Program-made: the position numbers and the translations under genes
From: Roseicyclus sp.
Lineage (GTDB): Bacteria; Pseudomonadota; Alphaproteobacteria; Rhodobacterales; Rhodobacteraceae
Direction: 5' to 3'
DNA length: 64,000 nucleotides
NCBI GenBank assembly: GCA_018401965.1
Contig: JAGYJU010000009.1
Coordinates: forward strand, 186,001-250,000
In this document: positions 52,223 to 62,047 of the stretch, piece by piece
Numbering within the stretch: position 1 is the first letter of the stretch
Layout of the letters: every line of letters starts with the position of its first letter
The notes under the pieces: generated by a model
What the model was told of the DNA's origin: nothing
The model's input: only the letters and a program-made list of their open reading frames with translations
Databases searched by the model: none

Positions 52223-54097
52223 TCAGTCGATGGCGCGAAATGCCCCGCGCGCGACCCGTTCGATGCGACCCTGCCGCATCAACCCGCCGAAAGACTGAAG
52301 CATGTCTTCGCGGCTGATCGAATTGTCGGTGGCGTCGGCGATCATCTGGAACAGGTCGGGCCGGTCGAACGACCCTGTGCCGAATTCCGCGCTCGCATAG
52401 CGGGCGGCCAATTCCACCACCTCGTCGATTTCGACCGCGTCGCTGGCTTCAAGATGCAGCGCAAAGCGTTCGCCATGCGTCGGGGCCGCGCCCGCCTGCA
52501 GGACCGGGGCGGCACGATAGGCGGGCTCTGCCGCCATGGCAGGGCCATTCTCGGCGGTTTCGGCCGTGGCGGCGGCGCTGGCGCGCCCAAGGGTCATGAT
52601 CATCCCGGCGCGTTGGGCCAATTGCGCAAGACTGTTGGCCACGGGCTGCGCCTTGGGCGCAACATTGCCATCCTCCGGGCCGGTTTCGGCAAGCCGCAGC
52701 GCGACCGCCGGGTCGCCGCCGTTGATGCGGCGCGGGCGCACCGGGTCGCTGCGGGTCGCCTGTGCCTCATCGGCATCGACCCGCTGCTCGGAGACCAGCA
52801 CAAGCGGCGCGGGGCGGTTTTCCGGTTGGCGGCGGGTCACGTCCACACGCACCCGGCGGGGGCGCATCACCTGTGCAAGGTCCTGGCGGTAATCGGCGGT
52901 GCCATCGCCAAGATCCATCTCGCCCTCAGGGCTCAGCTGCCGGTCGGCGCTGCGTGCGGCAACCGCAGCCTTGAGATGTTCGATATTCGCGCGCCGGCGG
53001 GTGGTGTCGGTGTCCGACAGCCGGCTTTCGGTGGCGTCGAACAGGCGGTTGGCCTCTGCCGTGTCGGTGGTCCGGATGACGGGGGCGGGGATCGGGTGCG
53101 GGGCACTCTCGCGGGCTTCTTGCGCCTCGATCTTGGCACGGATCGCCGCCAATGCGGCGTCATCGGACGTGTCAGGTTCCGCAGGGGCGGCGGGCGCAGC
53201 GACGGGTTTCGCCGGGGACGTGGCGGCCGCGATCGCCGCGGCGATGGCGTCGTCGTCGTCTGTCGGGGCATTGTCGGCCTCGAAATCGCCCTCGGCCAAG
53301 GCGTCGCGCGGCGGTGCGGGGCGCATTCGTGCCTCCGCTGCGGTGTCTTCGTCATCGTCCTCTGCCTCGGCGTCCGCGGCCGTCGCGTGCCGGATGCGCG
53401 CCAGCCGCAGGGCGGCCGCCACCCCGTCAGGCGCTGCGGTCTCTCCGAAATAATCCCCGTCGTCGATCATGATATCGGCGTCATGGTCTGCGGCAACGCC
53501 GGGCAACTGGTCTGTCTGCGGCAGGGCGGGCGCCGGATCGGCGGCCTGTTCCTCTGTGTCGTGCCAGGCCTCTTGCGCGAGGGCGGCGGCAACAGCGGCC
53601 AGGGTATCGGGGTCTTGCACCCCAAGCTCGTCCGGACCCCGGGGGGTCGGATCCGGCGCCGGGGTGATATCCTGTAGATCGGGGGGCGCGCTACCGGGCT
53701 CGGGCAGGGGCGCCGCGTCGAGGTTGAGGTCAAGGTCGATGGCGGGTTCGGCGTCCGGTACGGGTTCCGGAGCCTTGGGCGGGGCGACCGCCGGCGCGGG
53801 TTCGGGCGGCACGGGGCGCGCTGCGCTGTCGGGTTCGGCATCGCTGTGCTGGCGCAGCAGCAGGCCGGTTTCCATCATCCGCGCCTCGACCCGGCGCTGG
53901 ATCGCGGCCTCGGTGATGCGATGCAGCATCTCGGTGTCGGGCGTGGGCGGCTCGGCACCGAAGTAGCGATCCTCGGCCGCGAGGTCGCGGAAATATTCCG
54001 CGATGGCCTTCATGGCATGGAACGGATCGTCAAACCCTTCCAGGGTGCACGAGAAGGTGCCATAGGACACCGTAAGGATCTTGTTCGCGTCGCTCAT
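52223..54097 (-). CDS. Large acidic Rhodobacterales protein of unknown function
   Basis: 624 residues. The first ~85 are conserved-looking ([20 protein letters not shown] then [20 protein letters not shown], then [16 protein letters not shown]). About 350 residues of Pro/Ala/Asp/Glu-rich, probably disordered sequence follow. The C-terminal ~100 ([27 protein letters not shown] to [22 protein letters not shown]) resemble a winged-helix-like fold. Similar proteins in roseobacters carry uninformative names such as chemotaxis or lipoprotein; nothing here supports those. Start MSDANKIL at 54097. It diverges from thiN. Confidence 0.7.
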   Translation of the reverse strand: MSDANKILTVSYGTFSCTLEGFDDPFHAMKAIAEYFRDLAAEDRYFGAEPPTPDTEMLHRITEAAIQRRVEARMMETGLLLRQHSDAEPDSAARPVPPEPAPAVAPPKAPEPVPDAEPAIDLDLNLDAAPLPEPGSAPPDLQDITPAPDPTPRGPDELGVQDPDTLAAVAAALAQEAWHDTEEQAADPAPALPQTDQLPGVAADHDADIMIDDGDYFGETAAPDGVAAALRLARIRHATAADAEAEDDDEDTAAEARMRPAPPRDALAEGDFEADNAPTDDDDAIAAAIAAATSPAKPVAAPAAPAEPDTSDDAALAAIRAKIEAQEARESAPHPIPAPVIRTTDTAEANRLFDATESRLSDTDTTRRRANIEHLKAAVAARSADRQLSPEGEMDLGDGTADYRQDLAQVMRPRRVRVDVTRRQPENRPAPLVLVSEQRVDADEAQATRSDPVRPRRINGGDPAVALRLAETGPEDGNVAPKAQPVANSLAQLAQRAGMIMTLGRASAAATAETAENGPAMAAEPAYRAAPVLQAGAAPTHGERFALHLEASDAVEIDEVVELAARYASAEFGTGSFDRPDLFQMIADATDNSISREDMLQSFGGLMRQGRIERVARGAFRAID

Positions 54098-54221
54098 GGG
54101 GCTCAATCACTCTGCTCGACCGGACAATGCCGGAATTTTTTACCTGTTGTTCCGTGTCTGCCAAAGTGATTCCGCACAAACGCGACCGGAATGGGGCGTT
54201 TCGAAGGAGATTAATCAGAAT

Positions 54222-54923
54222 ATGGGCAACAATGTGCCGAAGGCCGCGCCGATTTTTCACGCCGACACCGGCGTGACCCTGCTGGGCGGCGGTGCCTTGG
54301 GGCCGGATGACCTCGATCTTGCCCTGTCGCTTGCCCCGCGGCTTGTCGCGGCCGATGGCGGCGCGGGGGCGGCGCTTGCGGCGGGCCGGATGCCCGAGGC
54401 GGTCTATGGTGACATGGACAGCCTGGCAGATGCCGACCGGGCGCGCATCGCGTCCGATCGCATCCACCCCATCGCCGAACAGGACAGCACCGATTTCGAC
54501 AAGGCCTTGCGCCATATCCGCGCGCCGGTGGTCCTGGCGGCGGGGTTCACCGGCGACCGTGTCGATCATGAACTGGCCGTGTATCACGGGCTTATGGCCC
54601 AACCGGGCGCGCGCTGCATCGTGATGGGCCCGCAGGATGTGGTGGTGCACGCGCCGCCCGCGCTGCGGCTTGATCTGCCCGCCGACACGCGGCTGTCGCT
54701 GTTCCCCCTCGGGCGGGTGACGGGCCGGGGCAGGGGGCTGGTCTGGCCGATCGACGACCTGGTCTTTGACCCGTTGACCCGGGTCGGCACCTCGAACCGC
54801 ACCGATGGCGGGCCGCTGCACCTGGCCTTTGACGCGCCCGGCATGCTGGTGATCGTGCCCCGCGCGCACCTGGCCGCCGTCGTCGCGGCGCTGATCGATG
54901 CGTCAGTTTGGTCTCGCACCTGA
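54222..54923 (+). CDS. thiN: Thiamine diphosphokinase
   Basis: Transfers pyrophosphate from ATP to thiamine. 233 residues: VTLLGGGALGPDDLDLALS, RLVAADGGAGAALAAG, the metal-binding YGDMDSLAD, EQDSTDFDKALRHI and LAAGFTGDRVDHELA are the canonical sequence of TPK motifs. The C-terminal beta-sandwich has GLVWPIDDLVFDPLTRVGTSNRT. GGAG lies 13 bases before the ATG at 54222, rather far, so an alternative start is conceivable. No thi-box riboswitch is visible upstream. Confidence 0.93.
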   Translation: MGNNVPKAAPIFHADTGVTLLGGGALGPDDLDLALSLAPRLVAADGGAGAALAAGRMPEAVYGDMDSLADADRARIASDRIHPIAEQDSTDFDKALRHIRAPVVLAAGFTGDRVDHELAVYHGLMAQPGARCIVMGPQDVVVHAPPALRLDLPADTRLSLFPLGRVTGRGRGLVWPIDDLVFDPLTRVGTSNRTDGGPLHLAFDAPGMLVIVPRAHLAAVVAALIDASVWSRT

Positions 54924-54979
54924 GGCGCGGGTTCGGTATGACCTTGCCGTAACATTTCCGCGCAAGAGACAGGCCGCCC

Positions 54980-55768
54980 ATGACCGCCGCACTTTCCCCA
55001 ATCGACAAAGCCAAGTATGTCGCCGCCCGCCGCGCAGTGGAATTCGTGGAAGACGGGATGCGCATAGGTCTTGGCACCGGGTCCACCGCAGCCTGGATGG
55101 TGCGCTGCCTGGGCGAATTGATCCGCGACGAAGGCATGAAGATCACCGGCGTCGCCACATCGGCGCGCACTGCCGAACTGGCGCGCGAGGTCGGCGTGCC
55201 GATCAAGACATTGGACGAGGTGCGCTGGCTCGACCTGACCATCGACGGGGCGGATGAATACGACCCGAACCTGAACCTGATCAAGGGTGGCGGCGGCGCG
55301 TTGTTGCATGAGAAAATCGTTGCCACCGCGTCGGACCAGATGGTGGTGATCGCGGACCTGTCGAAACAGGTCGACACGCTGGGCGCCTTTCCCTTGCCGG
55401 TCGAGGTGATCCCCTTTGGCTGGCAGACCACCAAGGCCCTGGTCGAGGAAATGTTGTCGAATGTCGATGTGCAGGGCCGGACGGCCAGCCTGCGCCTGAA
55501 CGGCACCGAACCCTTCCGCAGCGACGAGGGCAATTTCATCCTCGACCTGCACCTGCGCCGCATCGCCAACCCGTCGAAATTGTCGCTGGTCTTGAACCAG
55601 ATCCCCGGCGTGGTCGAAAACGGGCTGTTTCTCGATATCTGCGACGTGCTGGTGATCGGCAATGCCGATGGAACGGTCGAGGTGCGCGACATCAACAACG
55701 GCACCGTCGAACATGAACGCATCGACATCACCGATGGGGAAAACCTGTTCGTCGACCGGGCCGAATAG
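54980..55768 (+). CDS. rpiA: Ribose-5-phosphate isomerase A
   Basis: Interconverts ribose-5-phosphate and ribulose-5-phosphate. 262 residues: MRIGLGTGSTAAWMVR, GVATSARTAELAREVGVP, LTIDGADEYDPNLNLIKGGGGALLHEKIVA are the substrate loops with catalytic Asp and Glu. RpiA is usually about 220-230 residues; the extra length is a C-terminal tail (EVRDINNGTVEHERIDITDGEN), common in alphaproteobacteria. It precedes gor on the same strand after 78 bases. Confidence 0.96.
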   Translation: MTAALSPIDKAKYVAARRAVEFVEDGMRIGLGTGSTAAWMVRCLGELIRDEGMKITGVATSARTAELAREVGVPIKTLDEVRWLDLTIDGADEYDPNLNLIKGGGGALLHEKIVATASDQMVVIADLSKQVDTLGAFPLPVEVIPFGWQTTKALVEEMLSNVDVQGRTASLRLNGTEPFRSDEGNFILDLHLRRIANPSKLSLVLNQIPGVVENGLFLDICDVLVIGNADGTVEVRDINNGTVEHERIDITDGENLFVDRAE

Positions 55769-55846
55769 GCCAAGCTGCGGCTGGAAACCTGCCCCTGCCC
55801 GTGAAATACCCATGCGGCGATGCAAGCTAGGGATGGAACACTCGAC

Positions 55847-57208
55847 ATGGCAGATTTCGACTACGATCTTTTCGTGATCGGCGGCGGATCGGGCGGCGTG
55901 CGGGCCGCGCGGGTGGCGGCGGCAACCGGCGCGCGTGTCGCGCTGGCCGAAGACAGCCGGATGGGCGGCACCTGTGTCATCCGGGGCTGCGTGCCGAAAA
56001 AGCTGATGGTCTTTGCCAGCGAATATCGCGAAACCTGTGCCGATGCCCGCGCCTATGGCTGGGACGTGACGGCGGGTGATTTCGACTGGTCGCGGTTTGC
56101 CAGCCAGCTGAACGCCGAACTGGACCGTCTCGAAGGCGTCTATCGCAAGCTGTTGCAGGGATCGGATGTCGAGATTTTCGATGCCCGCGCGCGGCTGGCC
56201 GATGCCCATAGCGTGACCCTGTCGGATGGCACCACCAAGACCGCCAAGCATATCCTGATCGCCACCGGCGGTCGCCCCGTGCGCCCGGACATGCCCAATG
56301 CCCATCTGGGCATGGTGTCCGATGACCTGTTCCAGATGACGTCCTTGCCCAAGTCGATGCTGATCGTGGGCGGCGGCTATATCGCCTGTGAATTCGCCTG
56401 CATCCTGAACGGCCTGGGGGTCGAGGTGACGCAGTTCTACCGTGGCGCACAGATCTTGCGCGGCTTCGACGAAGAGGCGCGCGGCCTGATCGCCGACCAG
56501 ATGCAGGAAGGCGGCGTCGATCTGCATCTTGGCACCGATATCGTCGAGATGACCCCGGCCGGGGGCGTCGGCGTTCAGGTCAAGGGTTCGAACGGCATGG
56601 ACCGCGCCTATGACGCGGTGCTGTTTGCCACCGGGCGCGCGCCCAACACCACCGACATGGGGCTGGAAGATCTTGGCGTCGACATCGGCCGCCGGGGCGA
56701 AATCGTCGTGGACCGGTTTTCGCAGACCGCCGTGCCCTCGATCTATGCCATCGGGGATGTCACCAACCGCGTGAACCTGACACCGGTGGCCATTCGCGAG
56801 GCGATGGCCTTTGTCGAAACCGTGTTCAAGGGCACCCCCACACCTGTGGATCATGACCTGATCCCCTCGGCGGTGTTCACCCAGCCCGAGTTCGGCACCA
56901 TCGGCCTGAGCGAGGAAGACGCCCGTGATCTCGAACCGGTCGAGATCTATTGCACATCCTTCCGCCCGATGCGCAGCGCCTTTGCCGGGCGGGCCGACCG
57001 GGTGCTGATGAAACTGGTCGTGTCCAAGGCGACGCGCAAGATCCTGGGCTGTCATATCGTCGCGCCCAATGCGGGCGAAATGATCCAGCTGGCGGGCATC
57101 GCGGTCAAGATGGGCGCAACGAAAGAAGATTTCGACCGCACCGTGGCAGTGCATCCGACCATGTCCGAAGAGCTGGTCACGATGAAAACACCGGTGCGCA
57201 TGGCTTGA
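55847..57208 (+). CDS. gor: Glutathione-disulfide reductase
   Basis: FAD- and NADPH-dependent reduction of GSSG. 453 residues: FAD motif FVIGGGSGGVRAARVAA, redox-active pair in GGTCVIRGCVPKKLMV, NADPH fold MLIVGGGYIACEFACILNGLG, FAD motif IYAIGDVTNRVNLTPVAIREA and the C-terminal catalytic VAVHPTMSEELVTM (His and Glu). NADPH supply from the pentose pathway links it loosely to rpiA. Start at 55847. Confidence 0.95.
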   Translation: MADFDYDLFVIGGGSGGVRAARVAAATGARVALAEDSRMGGTCVIRGCVPKKLMVFASEYRETCADARAYGWDVTAGDFDWSRFASQLNAELDRLEGVYRKLLQGSDVEIFDARARLADAHSVTLSDGTTKTAKHILIATGGRPVRPDMPNAHLGMVSDDLFQMTSLPKSMLIVGGGYIACEFACILNGLGVEVTQFYRGAQILRGFDEEARGLIADQMQEGGVDLHLGTDIVEMTPAGGVGVQVKGSNGMDRAYDAVLFATGRAPNTTDMGLEDLGVDIGRRGEIVVDRFSQTAVPSIYAIGDVTNRVNLTPVAIREAMAFVETVFKGTPTPVDHDLIPSAVFTQPEFGTIGLSEEDARDLEPVEIYCTSFRPMRSAFAGRADRVLMKLVVSKATRKILGCHIVAPNAGEMIQLAGIAVKMGATKEDFDRTVAVHPTMSEELVTMKTPVRMA

Positions 57209-57304
57209 TTTGGCGGGAAAAACGCACAGCTAGCCGTGCAATGCGGGCAGTGCACCCATATATGACGACAATGACGGTGAGAGATGTGAGGGGAACGACG
57301 ATCG

Positions 57305-58468
57305 ATGGCTGGCAATAATGGCGGACCTTGGGGCGGCGGTGGCGGCTCTGGCGGCGGCGGTGACCGTGGCAACAACGGCGCAGGCGGTCCGGGCGGAAGA
57401 CGCCCCGGCGGCTCTGATCAGCAGATCCCCGAATTCGATGAAATCGTGCGCAAGGGGCAGGAACAGCTGCGCGTCCTGATGGGCGGTCGCGGCGGTCGGT
57501 CCGGCGGCGGTGGCAGCGGCGGTGGTGACAGCCCGATCAGCCCCCGCACGATCTGGATCGCGGGCATTGCACTTGCGGTCGGGTTCTGGGCCTTCAACTC
57601 ATTCTACACCGTCCGGCCCGAAGAACAGTCGGTGGAGCTTTTGCTGGGTGAATTTTCATCGGTCGGCCAACCCGGCCTGAACTTTGCCCCCTGGCCCTTC
57701 GTCACCGCCGAAGTCGTGAACGTGACCTCGGAACGGACAGAAGCGATCGGGTCCAGCCGGTCGGGTGCGACCGACAACGGATTGATGCTGACCACCGATG
57801 AAAACGTGGTCGACATCGATTTCCAGGTCGTGTGGAACATCACCGATCCGTCGCTGTTCCTGTTCAACCTGCGCGATCCCGAAACCACGATCCGCGCCGT
57901 CAGCGAAGCCGCGATGCGCGAAGTCATCGCCGCCTCGCAGCTTGCACCGATCCTGAACCGTGACCGGGCGTTGATTGCCGACACCGTCCTGATGCTGATC
58001 CAGACCACGCTCGACAGCTATGACAGCGGCGTCAACATCGTGCGTCTGAACCTCGACCGGGCCGATCCGCCCCCCGAGGTGATCGATGCCTTCCGCGACG
58101 TGCAGGCCGCCGAACAGGACCGTGATCAGTTTGAACGCCGCGCCGATGCCTATGCCAACCAGGTGCTGGCGGGCGCGCGCGGTGAAGCGGCACAGATCCT
58201 GGAACAGGCCGAAGGCTACCGGGCACAGGTCGTGAACGAAGCGCAGGGTGAAGCCTCGCGTTTCCTAGCCGTTCTGACCGAATACCGCGAGGCCCCCGAG
58301 GTCACGCGCCGCCGCCTCTATCTAGAAACCATGGAACGGGTGCTGGGCGACGTGGATCTCGTGATCCTCGACCAGCAGGATGGCGGATCGAACGGCGTCG
58401 TGCCCTATCTGCCGCTTGACCAGTTGCGCCGGAACCCCGGCACCACCACCACGGGGAGCACGAACTGA
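57305..58468 (+). CDS. hflK: FtsH protease modulator HflK
   Basis: 387 residues. A Gly-rich cytoplasmic N-terminus (about 1-75) precedes one membrane helix (IWIAGIALAVGFWAFNSFY) and an SPFH/band-7 domain in the periplasm (TDENVVDIDFQVVWNITDPSLFLFNLRDPE, AAMREVIAASQLAPILNRDRALIA). Forms the HflKC cage around FtsH. Its stop TGA and the hflC ATG share one base, so they are coupled. Confidence 0.96.
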   Translation: MAGNNGGPWGGGGGSGGGGDRGNNGAGGPGGRRPGGSDQQIPEFDEIVRKGQEQLRVLMGGRGGRSGGGGSGGGDSPISPRTIWIAGIALAVGFWAFNSFYTVRPEEQSVELLLGEFSSVGQPGLNFAPWPFVTAEVVNVTSERTEAIGSSRSGATDNGLMLTTDENVVDIDFQVVWNITDPSLFLFNLRDPETTIRAVSEAAMREVIAASQLAPILNRDRALIADTVLMLIQTTLDSYDSGVNIVRLNLDRADPPPEVIDAFRDVQAAEQDRDQFERRADAYANQVLAGARGEAAQILEQAEGYRAQVVNEAQGEASRFLAVLTEYREAPEVTRRRLYLETMERVLGDVDLVILDQQDGGSNGVVPYLPLDQLRRNPGTTTTGSTN

Positions 58469-59361
58469 TGAGCCGTATCACCTATATCATTCCGGTCATC
58501 GTCCTGGCCCTGGTCCTGTTGCTGAGCTCGATCTTCGTGGTCGATGAACGCCAGCGCGCGCTGGTGCTGCAATTCGGCCAGATCCGCCAGGTGATCGAAG
58601 AACCGGGGCTGAACTTCAAGATCCCGTTCATCCAGGAAGTGGTCTACTACGACGACCGGATCCTGTCGATCGACACGGCCACCATCGAGGTGACGCCTTC
58701 GGATGATCGCCGTCTCGTCGTCGACGCTTTTGCGCGGTTCCGCATCAACGACGTGGTGCAGTTCCGGCAAGCGGTTGGTGCCGGTGGCATCCGCGCGGGC
58801 GAAGAACGCCTTGAAGGGATCATCAACCCCACCATCCGGGCGATCCTGGGTGCCGATGGTGTGACCTCGAACACCATTCTGTCCGCCGAACGCTCGCGCC
58901 TGATGGACCAGATCACGACCGAGGCCCGCCTGCGGGCCGCGGCGCTCGGGCTGGAAGTGCTGGACGTGCGGCTGAAGCAGACCAACCTGCCGGTGCAGAA
59001 CCTTGAAGCGACCTTTTCCCGGATGCGCGCCGAACGTGAACGGGAAGCGACCGATGAACGCGCCCGCGGTGAAGAAGCCGCGCTGCGCGTGCGGGCACAG
59101 GCCGACCGGACGGTAGTGGAACTCGTGTCGGACGCGCGCCGCGAAGCAGACATCACTCGCGGTGAAGCCGATGCGGAACGCAACAGCACCTTTGCGCAAG
59201 CCTTTGGGCAAGATCCTGAATTCTTTGAATTCTATCGCTCGATGACCGCCTATGAACGCGCCTTGATGCAACAGAACTCGACCATGGTCATTTCGCCCGA
59301 CAGCGAGTTCTTCGAATACCTCGGCAATTCCGGCGTCGCCGCGCCGGCACCGCTGCGCTAG
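58468..59361 (+). CDS. hflC: FtsH protease modulator HflC
   Basis: 297 residues. The N-terminal signal-anchor is IIPVIVLALVLLLSSIFVV, followed by the SPFH domain (DERQRALVLQFGQIRQVIEEPGLNFKIPF, RLVVDAFARFRINDVVQFRQAVG) and the helical ERERATDERARGEEAALRVRAQADRT region with ARREADITRGEADAERNSTFAQAFGQDPEFFEFYRSM. Partner of HflK. Ends 10 bases before the DUF2065 gene. Confidence 0.96.
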   Translation: MSRITYIIPVIVLALVLLLSSIFVVDERQRALVLQFGQIRQVIEEPGLNFKIPFIQEVVYYDDRILSIDTATIEVTPSDDRRLVVDAFARFRINDVVQFRQAVGAGGIRAGEERLEGIINPTIRAILGADGVTSNTILSAERSRLMDQITTEARLRAAALGLEVLDVRLKQTNLPVQNLEATFSRMRAEREREATDERARGEEAALRVRAQADRTVVELVSDARREADITRGEADAERNSTFAQAFGQDPEFFEFYRSMTAYERALMQQNSTMVISPDSEFFEYLGNSGVAAPAPLR

Positions 59362-59371
59362 GGCGGTTGCC

Positions 59372-59572
59372 TTGGTCCTGATCCTTGTTCTGGGTCTGGG
59401 GATGGTTCTTGTGATCGAGGGGCTGGTGTTCGCACTGGCCCCTTCGCGTCTGGAAGACCTGCTGCGCACCCTGGCCAATATCCCGCTGGAAACCCGCCGC
59501 CTCATCGGGCTTGCGGCCATTGCCCTGGGGGCGGTGTTGGTGTCCTGGGCGATCAGCGCAGGGGGGCTGTGA
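59372..59572 (+). CDS. DUF2065 family small membrane protein
   Basis: 66 residues starting at a TTG (59372) behind GGGCGG; no ATG is available in frame. It has two hydrophobic helices around ALAPSRLEDLLRTLANIPLETRRLIGL, the DUF2065 core. It follows hflC after 10 bases; the hflK-hflC-DUF2065-degP order is widely conserved, suggesting a role near membrane protein quality control, not demonstrated. Confidence 0.85.
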   Translation: MVLILVLGLGMVLVIEGLVFALAPSRLEDLLRTLANIPLETRRLIGLAAIALGAVLVSWAISAGGL

Positions 59573-59822
59573 CGCCGCGCGCCATTAGCGCTGCGCCGTT
59601 CTGCCGTGGTTTTCCCCCTTTGCGCGCCCCCGCACCCGTGCCACGGTCGGGGACGGCGTGGAATGTGCCAGGTCCCGGGTCGCGTGGCTCACGGCGACGT
59701 GACGGATATGTCACCCTGCATCGCTGTGCGGGGGATTGAACCGGGCGCATCCCGACCGAATATCAGGGGGGCAGGGGCGGCGATTGCGCCCCACCCGGTT
59801 CGGCTTGACAGGAGGGAAGTTC

Positions 59823-61340
59823 GTGACGATCCAACAGGCCCAAGATCAAAGACAGGCGTGCCATGCCCGCGCCGTGACCATCCCGCCCCAGGCGGGCCAG
59901 ATGCTCTATCGCGGCGCGATGGCGGCGCTGATTTCAGCCATGGTGCTTTTGGCCGCGGTGATGGCGACGGCACCGGCGCGCGCGCAATCCACCCCGCCCG
60001 CGACCTTTGCCGACCTTGTCGACCAGGTCGGCGATGCCGTGGTCAACATCACCACCTCTGCCATTGTCGCAGGCCGGCAAGGCCCCGCGCCCATGGTGCC
60101 CGAAGGTTCGCCGCTTGAAGATTTCTTCAACGATTTCCTCGATCGCCAGAACCCTGAACGCGCACCCCGTCGGAGCCAGGCGCTCGGATCGGGCTTTTTG
60201 ATTTCCGAAGATGGCTACATCGTCACCAACAACCACGTGATCGAAGGCGCCGACGAGATCCTGATCGAATTCCGCAGCGGCATCACGCTCGAGGCAGCGT
60301 TGATCGGCACCGACCCCAACACCGATATCGCGCTGCTCAAGGTCGCGGCCGACACCGCCTTGCCCTTCGTCCCCTTCGGCGACAGCGGTGCGATGCGCGT
60401 CGGCGATTGGGTGATGGCGATGGGCAACCCGCTGGGACAGGGGTTTTCGGTGTCGGTTGGGATCGTGTCGGCCTCTGGCCGGGCCTTGTCAGGCACCTAT
60501 GACGATTACATCCAGACCGATGCGGCCATCAACCGGGGCAATTCCGGGGGGCCGCTGTTCAACCTCGCGGGCGAGGTGATCGGGGTGAATACCGCGATCT
60601 TGTCGCCCACCGGCGGGTCGATCGGCATCGGCTTTGCGATGTCATCCGACGTGGTCACCAATGTCGTCGCGCAATTGCGCGAATTCGGCGAAACCCGTCG
60701 CGGCTGGCTGGGCGTGCGCATCCAGGATGTCAGCGCCGATATCGCCGAAGGGCTTGGCCTTGACGCCGCGCGCGGCGCGCTGGTCACCGATGTGCCCGAA
60801 GGTCCGGCGCGCGAGGGCGGCATCGAGGTTGGCGACGTGATCCTGAGCCTGGATGGCGAAGATATCGACGACACCCGCGGCCTTGTGCGGATCGTCGGCG
60901 ACAGCGCCGAAGGCCAGACCGTGCGCGTTCTCGTGTTCCGGGACGGGGCCACCCAGACCTTGCGGGTCACGCTGGGCCGGCGCGAAACCGCCGAAGGTGC
61001 AGCCCCCGCCACCCCCGATGGAACGCCGGTTCCCACGCCGTCGTCCGAAGTGCTGGGCATGACCCTCGTGCCGCTGACCGACGATCTGCGCGACCGGCTG
61101 GGCGCGCAGGCTGTGGCCAGCGGCCTGGTGATCGAGGCGGTCGATCCCGCCTCTGACGCCAGCGCCAAGGGGCTTCAGCCGGGTGACGTGATCACCGAGG
61201 TGGCGCAGCAGCCCGTGACCGATGTCGCAGGCTTCGACGCCCGCGTGCAGGCCGCCATCGACAATGGGCAGAAATCCATCCTCTTGCTGATCCGTCGGGC
61301 CGGAAACCCGCGTTTCGTGGCCATCGCCCTGGTCGAATGA
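59823..61340 (+). CDS. degP: DegP/HtrA-type periplasmic serine protease (Do family)
   Basis: 505 residues from a GTG at 59823, preceded by AGGAGGGAAGTTC; the longer in-frame ATG at 59736 has no ribosome site. Signal helix MAALISAMVLLAAVMATAPARAQ. Catalytic triad: His in VTNNHVIEGADE, Asp in NTDIALLKVAAD, Ser in NRGNSGGPLFNLAGEV. Two PDZ domains follow (RGWLGVRIQDVSADIAEGLGL and VLGMTLVPLTDDLRDRLGA). A chaperone-protease for misfolded envelope proteins, downstream of hflKC. Confidence 0.95.
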   Translation: MTIQQAQDQRQACHARAVTIPPQAGQMLYRGAMAALISAMVLLAAVMATAPARAQSTPPATFADLVDQVGDAVVNITTSAIVAGRQGPAPMVPEGSPLEDFFNDFLDRQNPERAPRRSQALGSGFLISEDGYIVTNNHVIEGADEILIEFRSGITLEAALIGTDPNTDIALLKVAADTALPFVPFGDSGAMRVGDWVMAMGNPLGQGFSVSVGIVSASGRALSGTYDDYIQTDAAINRGNSGGPLFNLAGEVIGVNTAILSPTGGSIGIGFAMSSDVVTNVVAQLREFGETRRGWLGVRIQDVSADIAEGLGLDAARGALVTDVPEGPAREGGIEVGDVILSLDGEDIDDTRGLVRIVGDSAEGQTVRVLVFRDGATQTLRVTLGRRETAEGAAPATPDGTPVPTPSSEVLGMTLVPLTDDLRDRLGAQAVASGLVIEAVDPASDASAKGLQPGDVITEVAQQPVTDVAGFDARVQAAIDNGQKSILLLIRRAGNPRFVAIALVE

Positions 61341-61360
61341 CCGGCCCCTGACCAAGATCG

Positions 61361-61390
61361 GATGCCCCCGGCCCCAGGCTCGGGGGCATC
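61361..61390. terminator. Hairpin between convergent degP and lipoprotein genes
   Basis: Stem GATGCCCCCG (61361-61370) with CGGGGGCATC (61381-61390), 10-base loop, located between the two stop codons. No strong T-run; terminator by position. Confidence 0.6.
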
Positions 61391-61398
61391 ATATGGGC

Positions 61399-61968
61399 TT
61401 AGCCGCCCTGTGCCGCCGCGAGATCGGGGTTCCACAGCGACAGGCCCAGTTGCCGTGCCGCCGCCAGCGACAAGATCGGGCTGTCCAGCCCCTGCGGCGC
61501 CTGGAAATCGCGCACCGCCCGTTCGGTTCTGCGGTTCATCACGCCGGTCACGGGCCCCGTGTAGAACCCGCGCGCCGCAAGCGCCCGTTGCAGGGGGGCG
61601 ATGAAATCGGGATCGTCCAGCTGCAGTTCGCAAGGCACCTGGAACCACAGCTCGCGCCGTTCCTCGACGATGCGCTGCCGGGTTTCGGTGATGAACACGG
61701 CCGGTTCCAGAACGCGGCCATCGGTGGCGATCTGCGGCGGTTGCAACATCACCTGGTCCATCACCGTTTCGATCACCGCCGGTGTCGCCTCGTGGGCGTA
61801 ACAGGCGCTTGGGTCGGCATCGGGCGGGCCCGCACCGCGCAGCACCTCGATCGCCCCCTGGCGCGCGGTCAGGGGCGCGGCAAAGGCGCTGCGCTCGCTT
61901 GCGGGGACGCAGGCGGTGACACAGGCGGCAAGGGCAAACAGCCCCGGCAACAGGATCAGGTGGCGCAT
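61399..61968 (-). CDS. Peptidoglycan-binding-like lipoprotein
   Basis: 189 residues. The N-terminus MRHLILLPGLFALAAC has a lipobox with Cys16. The C-terminal domain LQLDDPDFIAPLQRALAARGFYTGPVTGVMNRRTERAVRDFQ is a PG_binding_1-type repeat with the typical LQRALxxxGFYTGPVTG. Expected to be membrane-anchored and touching the cell wall. Start at 61968; the upstream frame is noncoding. Confidence 0.83.
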   Translation of the reverse strand: MRHLILLPGLFALAACVTACVPASERSAFAAPLTARQGAIEVLRGAGPPDADPSACYAHEATPAVIETVMDQVMLQPPQIATDGRVLEPAVFITETRQRIVEERRELWFQVPCELQLDDPDFIAPLQRALAARGFYTGPVTGVMNRRTERAVRDFQAPQGLDSPILSLAAARQLGLSLWNPDLAAAQGG

Positions 61969-62047
61969 TGGAACTGCTCTTGGCGCTTTTGGGCGTATCA
62001 TTGCCCCATGTGATACCTGCTTTTTCCCTTGCGGGAAAGCGCCGCTC

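Noticed and set aside
54098..54221. TPP riboswitch before thiN
   Set aside because: No CUGAGA-type thi-box sequence is visible in the 124-base spacer.
59573..59822. Possible gene between DUF2065 and degP
   Set aside because: Short frames here lack conserved features; the degP start at 59823 has the strong ribosome site, so this is leader and promoter space.
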